Positions 16,879-24,592 of a stretch of DNA of 49,402 nucleotides are shown here, in pieces. The first letter of the stretch is position 1. Each line of letters begins with the position of its first letter. The stretch lies in the NCBI GenBank assembly GCA_025924815.1, contig JAICHQ010000014.1:1-49402 (forward strand). Direction: 5' to 3'. The notes below the pieces were generated by a model that was given only the letters and a program-made list of their open reading frames with translations, ran no database searches and was not told the origin of the DNA. The position numbers and the translations under genes are program-made. The stretch comes from Nocardioides sp. Its GTDB lineage: Bacteria; Actinomycetota; Actinomycetes; Propionibacteriales; Nocardioidaceae.

Positions 16879-17753
16879 CGGCCCTCGCCCTCCTCGGTCG
16901 AGCTCGCCGACGCCACCGGCTCGATGAGCCCGAGCCCGACCAGATCGTCCAGCGGCTCGCTCACGCTGCACGAGCCGAAGGAGGTGAACCAGCGCCGGGC
17001 GCCGGCCAGGTCGCTCTGCCGGGCCATGGCCACCAGGTCGTTGGCGTAGTGGTCGTCGAGCACGCGGGCGACCTCCTCGCGCGACCCGCCGTCGAACGCG
17101 ACCCGGGTCGCGAGCAGCACGTTGAGGAAGCCGAGGTGCTCGAAACCGGTCTCGTGGTCGAGATGCCGGACCGCGTGGTGCAGCCCGGCTGTGCACTTGA
17201 ACGACGTCTCCCGGTCGAGCGCCGCGTCGATCCACGCCGCGACGGTGGCTGCCGCCGGGAAGAGTTGCGCCTCGACGCCGCCGGCCCGGAGCTTCAGGTG
17301 GTGCTCGGCCTCCGCGACGGCGTCGGCCGCGGAGAGCCAGTCGTGGGTCGGGTCCGTCTGGGGGAGCTCGACGTAGATCTCGGCGGCCGTGAGGGCGCCG
17401 CCCGTGCGGGCCGCGTCGACCGCCGCGCTGATCCGGCGTACGCCGCCGGGCAGGTCGTCGAGGTCGCGGACGGCCGTCTCGAGCGCGACGAGGGTCAGCC
17501 CCTTCTTGTCCGCGAGGGCGGCGACGCCGGCGACGGCTCCCGCTCCGCCGGTCAGCACGACGGAGACCGGCACGTCGCCCGGGACGCCGGGCAGGTCGGT
17601 GTCGCGGACCACCAGCGGCCCGACGAGATCGGCGTACCACTCCTCTCGTCGCCGCTGGTACGCAGCGATCGCCTCCGGGAGCGGGACGTCACCGGGAGGG
17701 AAGATCGCGGCGTCGTCGACCAGACCTGCCCAGGCTGTCGGGACTCCACTCAT
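16875..17753 (-). CDS. conserved-looking protein of unknown function coupled to fahA
   Basis: The 292-residue soluble protein has no family I can name. It starts MSGVPTAWAGLVDDAAIFPPG, has a repeated alpha/beta rhythm (VSVVLTGG, GLTLVALETAV, AEIYVELPQ), and an internal KLRAGGVEAQLFP and FKCTAGLHHAVRH, which look like strand-end active-site loops of a barrel. That resemblance is an impression only. The ATG at 17753 is chosen because the frame further upstream runs inside the acyl-CoA dehydrogenase gene. The 4-bp overlap with fahA suggests tight co-translation and a function in the same catabolic route. Confidence 0.75.
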   Translation of the reverse strand: MSGVPTAWAGLVDDAAIFPPGDVPLPEAIAAYQRRREEWYADLVGPLVVRDTDLPGVPGDVPVSVVLTGGAGAVAGVAALADKKGLTLVALETAVRDLDDLPGGVRRISAAVDAARTGGALTAAEIYVELPQTDPTHDWLSAADAVAEAEHHLKLRAGGVEAQLFPAAATVAAWIDAALDRETSFKCTAGLHHAVRHLDHETGFEHLGFLNVLLATRVAFDGGSREEVARVLDDHYANDLVAMARQSDLAGARRWFTSFGSCSVSEPLDDLVGLGLIEPVASASSTEEGEGR

Positions 17754-17788
17754 CCCGCCAGCCAACCACAGGACCGGATGGACCGGGA

Positions 17789-18955
17789 TCACACCAGCGC
17801 GGCCCGCCCGCGCTTGGCCAGCTGGGTGGCGATGATGGACCGTTGGATCTCGCTCGCGCCCTCCCAGATGCGCTCCACCCGCAGCTCGCGGTAGAAGCGC
17901 TCGGCGACGTTCTCGCGCATGTAGCCGCGTCCGCCGAAGATCTGCACGGCTCGGTCGGCGACGCGGTTCGCCATCTCGCTGGCGTGCAGCTTCACCATCG
18001 AGCACTGGGCGTGGGCGACCTTGAGGTCGACGCCGGCGTCGAGCGACCTGGCCACCTCGTAGACCATCGCCCGCGTCGCGAAGAGCTCGGTCAGGCTGTC
18101 GGCGAGCATGCCCTGCACCAGCTGCTTGTCGGCGAGGTACTCGTCCCCGACGCGGCGCTGCGCGGCGAACGCCTGCATCTCGTCGACCAGCCGCTCGGCC
18201 GCCCCCAGGCAGCGCGCCCCGATCATCAGCCGTTCATACCGGAACCACTCGTAGACGAAGGACATCCCGTCGCCCTCGCCGCCGATCAGGTTGGTCGACG
18301 GGACCCGGACGTCCTCGAACGCCAGGATCGGGTGGTGGTGGGCGAACGTGTGGGAGTACGCCGGGGTGCGCACCACCCGGATCCCCGGGGTGTCGTTGTC
18401 GACCACGAACATCGCCTGCTCGCCAACGTGGTCCCCGGTGGTCAGCACGCCCTGGAAGAAGGTGTGGTCGGACCTGTTGAAGGAGGTGACGTGCCACTTC
18501 TCGCCGTTGAGGACGAAGTCGTCGCCGTCGCGGGCCGCGGTCGCCTTCAGGTCGGACACGTCGGAGCCGGCGTACTCCTCGGTGATGGCGTAGCAGCCCT
18601 CGCGGCGGCCCTCGATCGTCGGGATCAGGTAGGTGTCGCGCTGATGGTCGTTGGCGACCGCCGCCCACCAGCCGGGTGGAGTGGTCAGGCACCAGGCGAG
18701 GGCGTTGGTGACGCGGCCGCCCTGCTCCTGGACGAGCACCTGTTGGAGGGTGCTGCAGCCGCGACCGCCCAGCTCGGTGCTGATGTTCGTCGCGGTCAGT
18801 CCCAGCTCCACGGCCCGCGCCTCGAGCCGGTGCGTCACGTCCTCGCGCAGCTCGCCGGCGTGTTCCTCGGCGTACTGCTCGTGGGTGATCAGCTCGTCGG
18901 CGAAGCCGCGCGCCCGGGCCTGCAGCTCGAGGTCCTCCGGGGTGAGTGCGTACAC
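17789..18955 (-). CDS. acyl-CoA dehydrogenase
   Basis: The 388-residue flavoenzyme has the family motifs CYAITEEYAGSDVSD (FAD/substrate loop), WHVTSFNRSDHTF, and the C-terminal RIWEGASEIQRS carrying the catalytic-base glutamate. It introduces a 2,3 double bond into an acyl-CoA. The start is GTG at 18955. The promoter region, shared with the divergent FAD oxidase gene, contains a perfect GACTGA-N4-TCAGTC palindrome that overlaps a possible leftward -10 (TAGACT). The unknown gene and fahA follow 35 bp downstream, so they could lie on the same transcript. Confidence 0.92.
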   Translation of the reverse strand: MYALTPEDLELQARARGFADELITHEQYAEEHAGELREDVTHRLEARAVELGLTATNISTELGGRGCSTLQQVLVQEQGGRVTNALAWCLTTPPGWWAAVANDHQRDTYLIPTIEGRREGCYAITEEYAGSDVSDLKATAARDGDDFVLNGEKWHVTSFNRSDHTFFQGVLTTGDHVGEQAMFVVDNDTPGIRVVRTPAYSHTFAHHHPILAFEDVRVPSTNLIGGEGDGMSFVYEWFRYERLMIGARCLGAAERLVDEMQAFAAQRRVGDEYLADKQLVQGMLADSLTELFATRAMVYEVARSLDAGVDLKVAHAQCSMVKLHASEMANRVADRAVQIFGGRGYMRENVAERFYRELRVERIWEGASEIQRSIIATQLAKRGRAALV

Positions 18956-19017
18956 AGGTGTTCCTCTCGGTGGTCGGTCCTGTCGAGACCCGATGGTCGA
19001 GCGTTGCGAGACTTGTT

Positions 19018-19033
19018 GACTGACCGTTCAGTC
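19018..19033. promoter_or_regulatory. operator site 1, perfect GACTGA-N4-TCAGTC palindrome
   Basis: GACTGACCGTTCAGTC lies in the 96-nt gap between the acyl-CoA dehydrogenase (minus) and the FAD oxidase (plus). On the minus strand its edge reads TAGACT, a fair -10 for the dehydrogenase. The same element occurs at 22370, 26007 and, less perfectly, 30426 and 30508, so it is inferred to bind the TetR protein encoded at 22439. Confidence 0.8.
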
Positions 19034-19051
19034 TATGCCAGCGTGGCGAAC

Positions 19052-20245
19052 ATGACCACCGTGCCGAGAGCCGCCGACGCGGTGGTCGTCGGGGGCGGCA
19101 CGATCGGCGCCTGGACGGCCTGGTTCCTGCGACGTGCCGGACTCGGCGACGTGCTGCTCGTCGAGCGCGACACGCTCGGCCAGGGCGCCAGCTCGCGGGC
19201 GGCCGGCATGGTGCGTGCCCAGGGCGGGACCGAGGCCGGCGTGCGGCTCGGGATGTTCAGCCGGGACTTCTACGTCGGCCAGCAGGAGCTCCTCGGGATC
19301 GACTCCGGCTTCGTCGCCCAGGGCTACTTCATGCCGTGCTTCGGCGAGGCCGACGTCGCCCGGACGCACGAGCGCATCGCGATGCAGCAGGCACTCGGGC
19401 TCGACGTCCGGTGGGTCGAGCCGGACGAGACCGACGCGCTGAACCCGGCGATGGCGCCGGGGCAGACACTCGGCGCGTCGTACGCACCCGGCGACGGGTA
19501 CATCGACCCGCCACGCAACGTCCTGGCCTACACCGCCGCCGTCCTCGGGGCGGGTGTCCGGGTGTGCGAGCGGACGACGTTCACCGGCCTCGACGTCGAG
19601 GGTGGTCACGTCCTCGGCGTCCACACGTCGGCCGGCGACGTCGCCACTCCGCGCGTGGTGCTGACCGGCGGGCCGTCGCTGGCCGCGGTCGGGACCGCGG
19701 CCGGAGTGCGGATCCCGGTCTGGGGGGCGCCTCACCAGGTGGTGGTCACCGGGGCGCACCCCGACTTCGCCCCCGACCGGTTGCCGATGGTCTTCGATCT
19801 GATGGCGGGCATCTACTGGCGGCCCTGCGAGGGCGGCGTGCTCTGGGGCATGAGCAACCCCGACGAGAGCTCGGGCGAGGCGACGCGGTTCGACACGGCG
19901 TACTTCGAGAGGATGCGGCAGCGGGTCGCCACGCTGCTGCCGACGACGGCGAGCGTCGGGGTGCGCAGGTCGTGGGCCGCGACCATCGACTTCACACCCG
20001 ACCACCTGCCGATCCTCGGCCCCGCCCTCGGGGCGGACGGTCCGATCGAGGGTGTGCTCGTGGCGACCGCCGGCGGCCACGGGATGATGTGGGGCCCCGG
20101 CGTCGCCAAGGCCGCCGCCGACCTGACCGTCTCGGGGACGACCGACGTCCTCGACGTCACCGATCTCGGGCTCGACCGGTTCGACGAGCACGGCCGGAGC
20201 CGTCTCGCCGCCGACCCCGTCACCCTCCCCTTCCCCGTCCACTGA
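19052..20245 (+). CDS. FAD-dependent amine/amino-acid oxidase (DAO family)
   Basis: The 397-residue product has an N-terminal Rossmann motif VVVGGGTIGAWTAWFLRRAG, an E-R-D second-strand end, the SSRAAGMVRAQGG loop and the C-terminal TPDHLPILGP...GHGMMWGPG motif of the DAO/sarcosine-oxidase-like family. Such enzymes oxidise secondary or tertiary amines, often removing N-methyl groups. The ATG at 19052 lies only 18 nt after operator 1 and has no clear ribosome site, so the mRNA may be nearly leaderless. In this setting it is a good candidate for demethylating the product of the Rieske oxygenase. Confidence 0.88.
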   Translation: MTTVPRAADAVVVGGGTIGAWTAWFLRRAGLGDVLLVERDTLGQGASSRAAGMVRAQGGTEAGVRLGMFSRDFYVGQQELLGIDSGFVAQGYFMPCFGEADVARTHERIAMQQALGLDVRWVEPDETDALNPAMAPGQTLGASYAPGDGYIDPPRNVLAYTAAVLGAGVRVCERTTFTGLDVEGGHVLGVHTSAGDVATPRVVLTGGPSLAAVGTAAGVRIPVWGAPHQVVVTGAHPDFAPDRLPMVFDLMAGIYWRPCEGGVLWGMSNPDESSGEATRFDTAYFERMRQRVATLLPTTASVGVRRSWAATIDFTPDHLPILGPALGADGPIEGVLVATAGGHGMMWGPGVAKAAADLTVSGTTDVLDVTDLGLDRFDEHGRSRLAADPVTLPFPVH

Positions 20246-20294
20246 GCCGGGGCCCGGCCTCCAGGCAGCCAGGTGGGCCTGTCTCGACGCGTGG

Positions 20295-22343
20295 TCAGCG
20301 GCGGAGGACCAGGGCGTCGACGACGTACGCCGCGGAGGGGCCGACCATGACCGGGTTCAGGTCGACGCCGACGAGGTGGTCCCCGAGCTCGACGGCGAGC
20401 TGTCCGAGAGCGACCACCGAGTCGGCCAGTGCGGGCGTGTCGACCGGTTGCGAGCCACGATGGCCGGCGAGCAGCGTGGCGACCGTGAGCCGCCCGATCA
20501 GGCCCAGCGCGGTCTCGTGGTCGACCGGCGGCAGCGCGACCACCCGGTCGGCGACCAGCTCGACGAGCACACCGCCTGCCGCCACCATCACCAGCGGTCC
20601 GAGCAGCGGGTCGCGCACGATGCCGAGCGCGACCTCGACCCCGGCAGCCTGGTGCTGCACCACGACGCGCGGCCCGAGCCGGCCGGCGAGATCGTCGTAC
20701 GCCGTCGCCACGGCCGCGCGGTCGCCCAGTCCGAGCCGCACCCCGTCGGCCTCGGTCTTGTGATGCACCTCCGCGGAGTCGCTCTTCAGCACGACCGGGT
20801 AGCCCAACCGGTCGGCGGCGTCGACGGCTGCTGTTGCCGAGTCGGCGGTCTCGCCCGGTACGACGGCGATCCCGTAGTCGCGTAGCAGGGCACCCCAGTC
20901 GCTCGAGTCGAGAGCCTCGCCCGCGGTGAGCCGGCTGACCCACCGGTCGCGACGTGCGACGTCGACGGTGACGTCGGGCCGCGGGCCAGGCGGCTCCGCC
21001 ATCAGGTGCCCGAGCGCCCGGAGCCCCGAGGCCGTGCCCTCCAGGACGGGGACCCCCTGAGCGCGCAGCCGGTCGGCGACGGTCTGGTCGACCGCGGAGG
21101 TCACGTTCGTCACGACGGCGACCGGCTTGTCGGTCCGGGTCAGCAGGGTCTCGAGCACGACGGCGAAGTTCTCGTCGCCGTCGTACTCCTCGACCAGGTC
21201 GACCGCGAGTGCCACGACGCCGGTCTCCGGGTCGTCGGCGAGGGCGGACAGGCACTCGGTGAACAGCTCGACGGTGTCGGAGCCACGACCCCACACGTCG
21301 AGCGGGTTCATGGGGACCAGTCCCGGGTCGAGGGCGGCCGCAAGCCGGGTGACGGTCGGCTCGGAGAGGGTCGCGAAGCCCACGCCGAGCCGCTCGGCGA
21401 CGTCGGCGACCAGGACCCGCTCGGCCCCCGAGTCGTGCGCCGTCGCGACTCCCCGCCCGGTGCCCGGCACGTGGCAGCGTCCGATGGCGAAGGTCTCCAG
21501 GCTGTCGGTGAGGTCGTCCGGGTCGCTGCACCGGTGCACGCCGTACGCCGCGAACAGGGCCTCCCACCCGGCGTCCGACCCGGCGATCGCCCCCGAGTGC
21601 GCGTCGACGAGGGCCTGGCCCCGCACGGACGTACCGACCGTGAGCGCACAGACGGGGATGTCACGCGCGGCCGCCTCCGCGAGAGCGGACTCCAGCCGCG
21701 GCGCGTCGCGCATCGTCTCCAGCACCAGGCCGACCACCCGGGTCTGCGGGAGCGAGAGCGCGTAGTCGAGGTAGTCGGGCGTGGTGGTCACGAGCTCCTG
21801 GCCGGAGGACACCGCGAGCGTGAATCCGAGCGGGCGTCGGGTGCGCAGCAGAGCGGAGAACACCGAGCCGGAGTGGGTGATCAGGGCGATCGGGCCGGCC
21901 GGCAACGGGTCCCGCTCGAGGTAGCCGATCGCGCGCACGCCGGTGGTGGTGTCGATGAAGCCCATACAGCCACCGCCGACCACCGCCATCTCGCCGGCGG
22001 CCGCGACCACCTCGTCCTTGACGCCGTGCGCGGGACCGAACACGACGGCGCCGGCGTCACCGCGCGCCGCCGCGACAGCCAGGGCCGGGGCGAGCGCCTT
22101 GTCGGGGATGCCGAGCAGCACCAGGTCGACCGGCTCCGGCACGTCGGCCAAGGAGGGGACGCACGGCCGGCCGAACGCCGTGGTACGGGTGGGGCTCACC
22201 AGGTGGACCCGCTCGTACCCGGGACTCCGGAGGGCCTCGGTGGTCAGCCGCCACCCGAAGGAGTCCGGCCGGTCACCGGCACCCACCACCGCCACCGAGC
22301 GAGCAGACAGCATCGCCCGGACCCGGCTCGCGGAGCTGCTCAT
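20295..22343 (-). CDS. NDP-forming acyl-CoA synthetase, fused alpha-beta type
   Basis: The 682-residue product has the full Acd architecture: CoA-binding Rossmann domain (SVAVVGAGDRPDSFG near 16-30), succinyl-CoA-ligase-like domains with the phospho-histidine H249 in DAHSGAIAGSD, and a C-terminal ATP-grasp domain with LKSDSAEVHHKTEADGV and VDLNPVMV. It couples a carboxylate to CoA with ATP (or GTP). The superfamily also includes the ATP-dependent DMSP lyase DddX, so the exact reaction should not be assumed. The ATG at 22343 faces operator 2, divergent from tetR. Confidence 0.88.
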   Translation of the reverse strand: MSSSASRVRAMLSARSVAVVGAGDRPDSFGWRLTTEALRSPGYERVHLVSPTRTTAFGRPCVPSLADVPEPVDLVLLGIPDKALAPALAVAAARGDAGAVVFGPAHGVKDEVVAAAGEMAVVGGGCMGFIDTTTGVRAIGYLERDPLPAGPIALITHSGSVFSALLRTRRPLGFTLAVSSGQELVTTTPDYLDYALSLPQTRVVGLVLETMRDAPRLESALAEAAARDIPVCALTVGTSVRGQALVDAHSGAIAGSDAGWEALFAAYGVHRCSDPDDLTDSLETFAIGRCHVPGTGRGVATAHDSGAERVLVADVAERLGVGFATLSEPTVTRLAAALDPGLVPMNPLDVWGRGSDTVELFTECLSALADDPETGVVALAVDLVEEYDGDENFAVVLETLLTRTDKPVAVVTNVTSAVDQTVADRLRAQGVPVLEGTASGLRALGHLMAEPPGPRPDVTVDVARRDRWVSRLTAGEALDSSDWGALLRDYGIAVVPGETADSATAAVDAADRLGYPVVLKSDSAEVHHKTEADGVRLGLGDRAAVATAYDDLAGRLGPRVVVQHQAAGVEVALGIVRDPLLGPLVMVAAGGVLVELVADRVVALPPVDHETALGLIGRLTVATLLAGHRGSQPVDTPALADSVVALGQLAVELGDHLVGVDLNPVMVGPSAAYVVDALVLRR

Positions 22344-22369
22344 CGTCCACCGATCGTCGAGTAGGTCCT

Positions 22370-22385
22370 GACTGACTGTTCAGTC
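22370..22385. promoter_or_regulatory. operator site 2, perfect GACTGA-N4-TCAGTC palindrome
   Basis: GACTGACTGTTCAGTC sits between the acyl-CoA synthetase (minus, ATG 27 nt away) and tetR (plus, 53 nt away). Leftward, TTGTGC and TAGACT are spaced 18 nt and the TAGACT overlaps the palindrome edge, so bound repressor would cover the -10. Its position next to tetR suggests autoregulation. Confidence 0.82.
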
Positions 22386-22438
22386 TACGAGCGTGCTAGC
22401 GTGCGGCACAAGCAGCGGGTGAGGGACCGGGAGGCGGG

Positions 22439-23089
22439 ATGGCGGCACGCGAGCACGGTGACGCCGTGGCCGACGTACGCCGTGACCAGATGCTGGCTGC
22501 AGCATCCACCCTGATCGCCGAGCGGGGGTTCCACGACACGCGCATCGCCGACGTCGCCAAGCGGGTCGGCGCGAGCCCGGCGCTGGTCATCTACTACTTC
22601 GGGACGAAGGACAGCCTGCTCACCGAGGCCCTGCGCTGGTCCGAGCGATCCTTCTACGCCGCGACCGAGGAGATGCTGCAGTCCACCGACAAGCTGCGCG
22701 ACCGGCTCGAGATCCTGGTGGAGTGGACGCTGGCGTTCGACAAGCAGGGCGCCTCGACGGGTGACTGGGGTCTGTGGCTCGACCTGTGGGCCCAGGCGTT
22801 CCGCCACCCGGCGGTCAAGAAGGACCGCGCCGAGCTCGACGCGCAGTGGCGCGCCCTGATCTCCCGCATCGTCCAGGACGGGGTCGACAAGGGCGAGATC
22901 GCCGACGTCGACGTCGTCACGTTCGCGATCATGTGGGGCTCGCTCCTCGACGGCCTGGTCGTCCAGGTCTCCCTCGACGACCCCGTCGTCGACTTCCCGC
23001 TGGCGCGCAGGATCGCGCTCGAGATGGCCGACAAGGAGCTGGGCCTCGCGCCCGCCGGCCGGCGTTCGCGAGCCTCCAAGAAGTCCTGA
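22439..23089 (+). CDS. TetR/AcrR family regulator, BetI-like
   Basis: The 216-residue product has an N-terminal TetR DNA-binding domain (helix-turn-helix around RIADVAKRVGASPALVIYYFGTKDSLL, residues about 35-62) and a ligand domain with LWLDLWAQAFRHPAV, typical of BetI-like C-terminal domains. BetI itself controls choline/betaine genes. The ATG at 22439 follows GGGAGGCGGG. It is the only regulator within the cluster and has the palindrome in its own promoter, so it is the likely repressor of all operator sites 1-5. Confidence 0.9.
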   Translation: MAAREHGDAVADVRRDQMLAAASTLIAERGFHDTRIADVAKRVGASPALVIYYFGTKDSLLTEALRWSERSFYAATEEMLQSTDKLRDRLEILVEWTLAFDKQGASTGDWGLWLDLWAQAFRHPAVKKDRAELDAQWRALISRIVQDGVDKGEIADVDVVTFAIMWGSLLDGLVVQVSLDDPVVDFPLARRIALEMADKELGLAPAGRRSRASKKS

Positions 23090-23217
23090 CGACTGCCGGG
23101 CCCACGGGTGTGACCCCGCACCTGGCCTGGTCGTGTCTGGCGGCCGGCATCCGGGGCTCCTAGCGTGAGGGACCACCACCTCACTCCGGAGATGGCCCGC
23201 AGGTCAGGAGGTCACAC

Positions 23218-23808
23218 GTGTTCATCCAAGTCATCCAGGGCAGGACGACCCGCGCTGCGGAGCTCCGCCCCCTGGCAGAGTCGTGGAAGGACGGAGACGG
23301 GTCGGGCGCGGTGGGCTGGCTCGGGGGCACCTTCGGGGTCACCGACGACGGCGACTTCCTCGGTGTCATCCGGTTCTCCTCGCGTGAGGACGCCCAGGCG
23401 AACTCGGCGCGCCCGGAGACCGGTGCGTTCGCCGAGAAGATGGCTGCCCTCATGGATGGCGCGGTCCAGTTCCACGACTGTGACGACGTCACGCAGCTCA
23501 TGGGCGGTGGCTCCGACGACGCCGGGTTCGTGCAGGTGATCCGTGGCCACGTCGACGACCCGGATCGCGCGAAGGCGATGTTGGCCGACACCGACGAGCT
23601 GCAGCGGATGCGTCCGGAGATCATCGGCGGCACGCTCGCCCTCACCTCCGACGGCACGTTCTTCGAGACGGTCTACTTCACCGACGAGCAGAGCGCGCGG
23701 TCCGGAGAGGCCGCCGCGCCGCCCGCGGAGGTGGCTGCGGAGCTGGAGTGGATGATGTCCGGCGCGACGTTCTACGACCTGCACACCCCCTGGTTCGAGA
23801 GTCGCTGA
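23218..23808 (+). CDS. duplicated dimeric alpha-beta barrel-like protein of unknown function
   Basis: The 196-residue product is an internal repeat: the first half opens MFIQVIQGRTTRAAEL and ends DGAVQFHDCDDV, the second opens FVQVIRGHVDDPDRAK and ends SGATFYDLHTP. Each half resembles an ABM/ferredoxin-like unit, so one chain could form what is usually a dimer. The GTG at 23218 has a perfect AGGAGG 6 nt upstream. No function is known to me. It has its own short leader with an inverted repeat at 23165-23184. Confidence 0.75.
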   Translation: MFIQVIQGRTTRAAELRPLAESWKDGDGSGAVGWLGGTFGVTDDGDFLGVIRFSSREDAQANSARPETGAFAEKMAALMDGAVQFHDCDDVTQLMGGGSDDAGFVQVIRGHVDDPDRAKAMLADTDELQRMRPEIIGGTLALTSDGTFFETVYFTDEQSARSGEAAAPPAEVAAELEWMMSGATFYDLHTPWFESR

Positions 23809-23826
23809 GGGGTTCACACTCGGGCC

Positions 23827-24588
23827 ATGACCTTTGCGGTGCCGGCCGAGGCCTACCTGCGGTTCATGGGCCGCTACTCCGAGCCCCTGGCCGACGAGTT
23901 CGTGGAGCTCGTCGGCGTACGCCGTGGGCAGCGCGCGCTCGACGTCGGGTGTGGCCCGGGTGTGCTGACGGCTCGCCTCGTGGCTGCCTGCGGAGTAGAC
24001 CGGGTCTGCGCGGTCGATCCGTCGGCGTCCTTCGTCGACGCCACTCGCGCCCGGCTGCCCGACGTCGAGGTGCGCATCGCGGCGGCCGAGGAGCTCCCCT
24101 TCGAGACCGACAGGTTCGGCGTCGCGCTCGCTCAGCTGGTGGTCCACTTCATGGCCGATCCCGTTGCCGGGCTGGGTGAGATGGGCCGGGTCACCGAACC
24201 GGGTGGACCGGTCGCAGCCTCGGTGTGGGACCACGCGGGTGGGACGGGACCCTTGTCTCCGTTCTGGGAGGCCGCCCGACAGGTCGACCCCACGGCGCCG
24301 CACGAGGATGCGCTGGCCGGCAGTCGCGAAGGTCATCTGGCCGAGCTGGCCCGCCAGGCAGGCCTCGCCGACGTCACGTCGACGACGCTTTCGGTGCGGG
24401 TCGGCTTCTCGAGCTTCGAGGAGTGGTGGGCGCCCTACCTCCTCGGTGTCGGCACCGCCGGTTCGTATGCCGCCACCCTGGACCAGGCACACCTGTCGGC
24501 CATCGAGGATCGGTGCCGAGCCCTGCTCCCGTCAGCGCCGTTCGAGCAGGAGTCGAAGGCCTGGGTCGTGGTGGCTCGGGCCGGCTGA
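23827..24588 (+). CDS. class I SAM-dependent methyltransferase
   Basis: The 253-residue product has motif I as ALDVGCGPGVLTARLV (residues about 38-53), the acidic end of strand 2 in VCAVDPSASFVDATR, and LPFETDRFGVALAQLVVHFM as motif II. It transfers a methyl group from SAM to an unknown acceptor. It starts 18 bp after the duplicated-barrel gene and probably shares its mRNA. It is convergent with the aminotransferase gene, 4 bp away. Confidence 0.85.
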   Translation: MTFAVPAEAYLRFMGRYSEPLADEFVELVGVRRGQRALDVGCGPGVLTARLVAACGVDRVCAVDPSASFVDATRARLPDVEVRIAAAEELPFETDRFGVALAQLVVHFMADPVAGLGEMGRVTEPGGPVAASVWDHAGGTGPLSPFWEAARQVDPTAPHEDALAGSREGHLAELARQAGLADVTSTTLSVRVGFSSFEEWWAPYLLGVGTAGSYAATLDQAHLSAIEDRCRALLPSAPFEQESKAWVVVARAG

Positions 24589-24592
24589 GGTA

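Noticed and set aside
20246..20294. Hairpin between the FAD oxidase and acyl-CoA synthetase genes
   Set aside because: The GGCCTCCAGG / CCAGGTGGGCC pairing has several gaps and no T-tract; not strong enough to call a terminator.
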